A program made the position numbers and the translations under genes. A stretch of 64,000 nt of DNA, taken from Doryteuthis pealeii (taxonomy: Eukaryota; Mollusca; Cephalopoda; Myopsida; Loliginidae). Location: contig CM042151.1 in assembly GCA_023376005.1 (NCBI GenBank), positions 73,641,707 to 73,705,706 of the forward strand, given 5' to 3'. Shown piece after piece: positions 63,136-64,000 of this stretch. The notes beneath the pieces are model-generated. The model did no database searches, had not been told where the DNA came from, and saw only the letters and a program-made list of their open reading frames with translations. Positions within the stretch are counted from its first letter, which is position 1; every line of letters starts with the position of its first letter.

Positions 63136-63595
63136 ACTGTTGAATTTTCAAAAGTTTTACAACCGGTAGATCATTTAAAAGTCAAAGTGTATATATTGGG
63201 TAAAAGGGGAATAGGACATTATCAAGGTTGGAGCAAAAAGAAGGGGGGGGGGAGAATTGAATCCCTTCACATTAGCCCAATCTCAGCAACAACTTCCCTA
63301 GCGAATAATGTCAGAGAATTTTTCAATCATTGTTGCCTATACAAGACTGAGCAGTGCAAAAAGATTGTGACTGCCTCAAGGACATGAAGATGGTGATTTG
63401 ACCTAGCCTTGTGTAGGACGGAAAATTGCTAACCACTCTAATTGATTCTACAGTTATTCAAAATGCACAGGTGATCACCAGTATATATATTTCCAGTCTT
63501 CACAAATTTTCATGTGCACATGCACGACAACATATGCATACATACAAACAAAAAGCGCATTCGACATCATGTAAACATGCAACACGATTTTTTTT
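63136..63595. other. Non-coding stretch
   Basis: No feature recognised. The 66-codon frame at 63187 has no visible domain. Confidence 0.4.
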
Positions 63596-64000
63596 TATTT
63601 GATTTTGTTCTTGTTTTACGGCATATCAACCTCTCAATGGGTCATTTAATGCCGACTACGTTTTTGAAATGAATTGGTGATAATGTTTAATTTTCTGAAG
63701 ATTTTTTTGTTTTTGACATATTTTTTGTGAATGGAACTTTTAGATGATTCTTTTTAACATATATTTTTGTGTTTTTATTTTATAGGGAAGATTTTTAGAT
63801 TTTGTTGTAGATGTGTGCTTCTTTTATGTATCCAAGTAGTTTTTCTGGGTTTATTTGATAGAATATCTGTTTTAGATTTGTTGTTTGGTAGTATTTTTTT
63901 TGTATTTATTTTAGGTTGCTACATTCTGTTAAAATGTGTTTGATTGTATAGGGTTTTTGGCATGGTATGCAATATGGGGCTGCTTCTTTTTTGAGGAGGT
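63596..64000 (-). pseudogene. LINE ORF2 C-terminus, runs off the window
   Basis: The minus strand reads PYCIPCQKPYTIKHILTECS (CxxC...HxxxxC) and then the same ending as at 59.5 kb (YQINPEKLLGYIKEAHIYNK), with one stop after CSNLK. The 3' UTR is GCATTAAATGACCCATTGAG then GGTTGATATGCCGTAAAAC. The 5' part lies beyond base 64000. Confidence 0.82.

Overview
This is eukaryotic, AT-rich, gene-poor DNA that looks like a mollusc genome, most likely a coleoid cephalopod. The clues are expanded C2H2 zinc-finger genes whose coding region sits in one exon behind a 3' splice site, many tRNA-derived SINEs, copia-type LTR retrotransposons, a Penelope-like element, many (TA)n tracts and TTAGGG-type telomere-like motifs. 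The organism is an inference; nothing here names it. No bacterial operon, CRISPR array or rRNA gene is present.

The only host-type genes are C2H2 zinc-finger paralogues. One is an intact 306-codon reading frame with 11 fingers (46856-47776, minus). Another (23222-30221, plus) is cut by an element with hAT-like ends and carries two in-frame stops beyond the insertion. Truncated copies of their shared 5' exon lie at 6604-6830 and 22457-22598. Everything else is mobile DNA, often nested.

Layout: 1-600 SINE with hammerhead; 979-5329 broken minus-strand copia element with two solo LTRs inside it; 5566-6620 inverted array of a 369-bp tRNA-like plus hammerhead repeat inside a (TA)n tract; 7.1-9.5 kb LTR and SINE remnants; 9.7-13.3 kb AT-rich DNA transposon debris; 13.3-18.7 kb SINEs, foldback elements with telomere-like centres, a Penelope GIY-YIG frame and a deleted copia frame; 18.9-20.8 kb palindromes and three further hammerheads; 20.8-23.2 kb SINEs and duplicated zinc-finger 5' exons; 23.2-30.2 kb split zinc-finger pseudogene; 30.2-32.3 kb foldback, mariner and LINE pieces; 35.5-39.1 kb copia element with both LTRs, PBS, PPT and 5-bp target duplication; 42.3-43.4 kb multi-arm palindrome; 44-47.8 kb LINE and mariner pieces and the intact zinc-finger gene; 49.6-51.4 kb SINEs and a foldback element; 52.3-55.3 kb DNA transposon; 55.6-57.1 kb LINE split by a solo LTR; 58.4-59.5 kb satellite; 59.5-64 kb LINE 3' ends, SINEs and an inverted repeat.

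The most interesting system is a set of hammerhead-ribozyme motifs. Three identical copies lie in a 369-bp tandem unit that also has a tRNA-Asp-like pol III promoter. Similar motifs with different but compensating stem I sequences lie in tRNA-headed SINEs. Each has the CUGANGA and GAAA core, a paired stem II, a 2-3 bp stem III and a cleavage triplet next to stem I. This resembles the small type I hammerheads of metazoan retrozymes and Penelope-like elements. All calls were made by eye; coordinates were counted by hand and may be off by a few bases.
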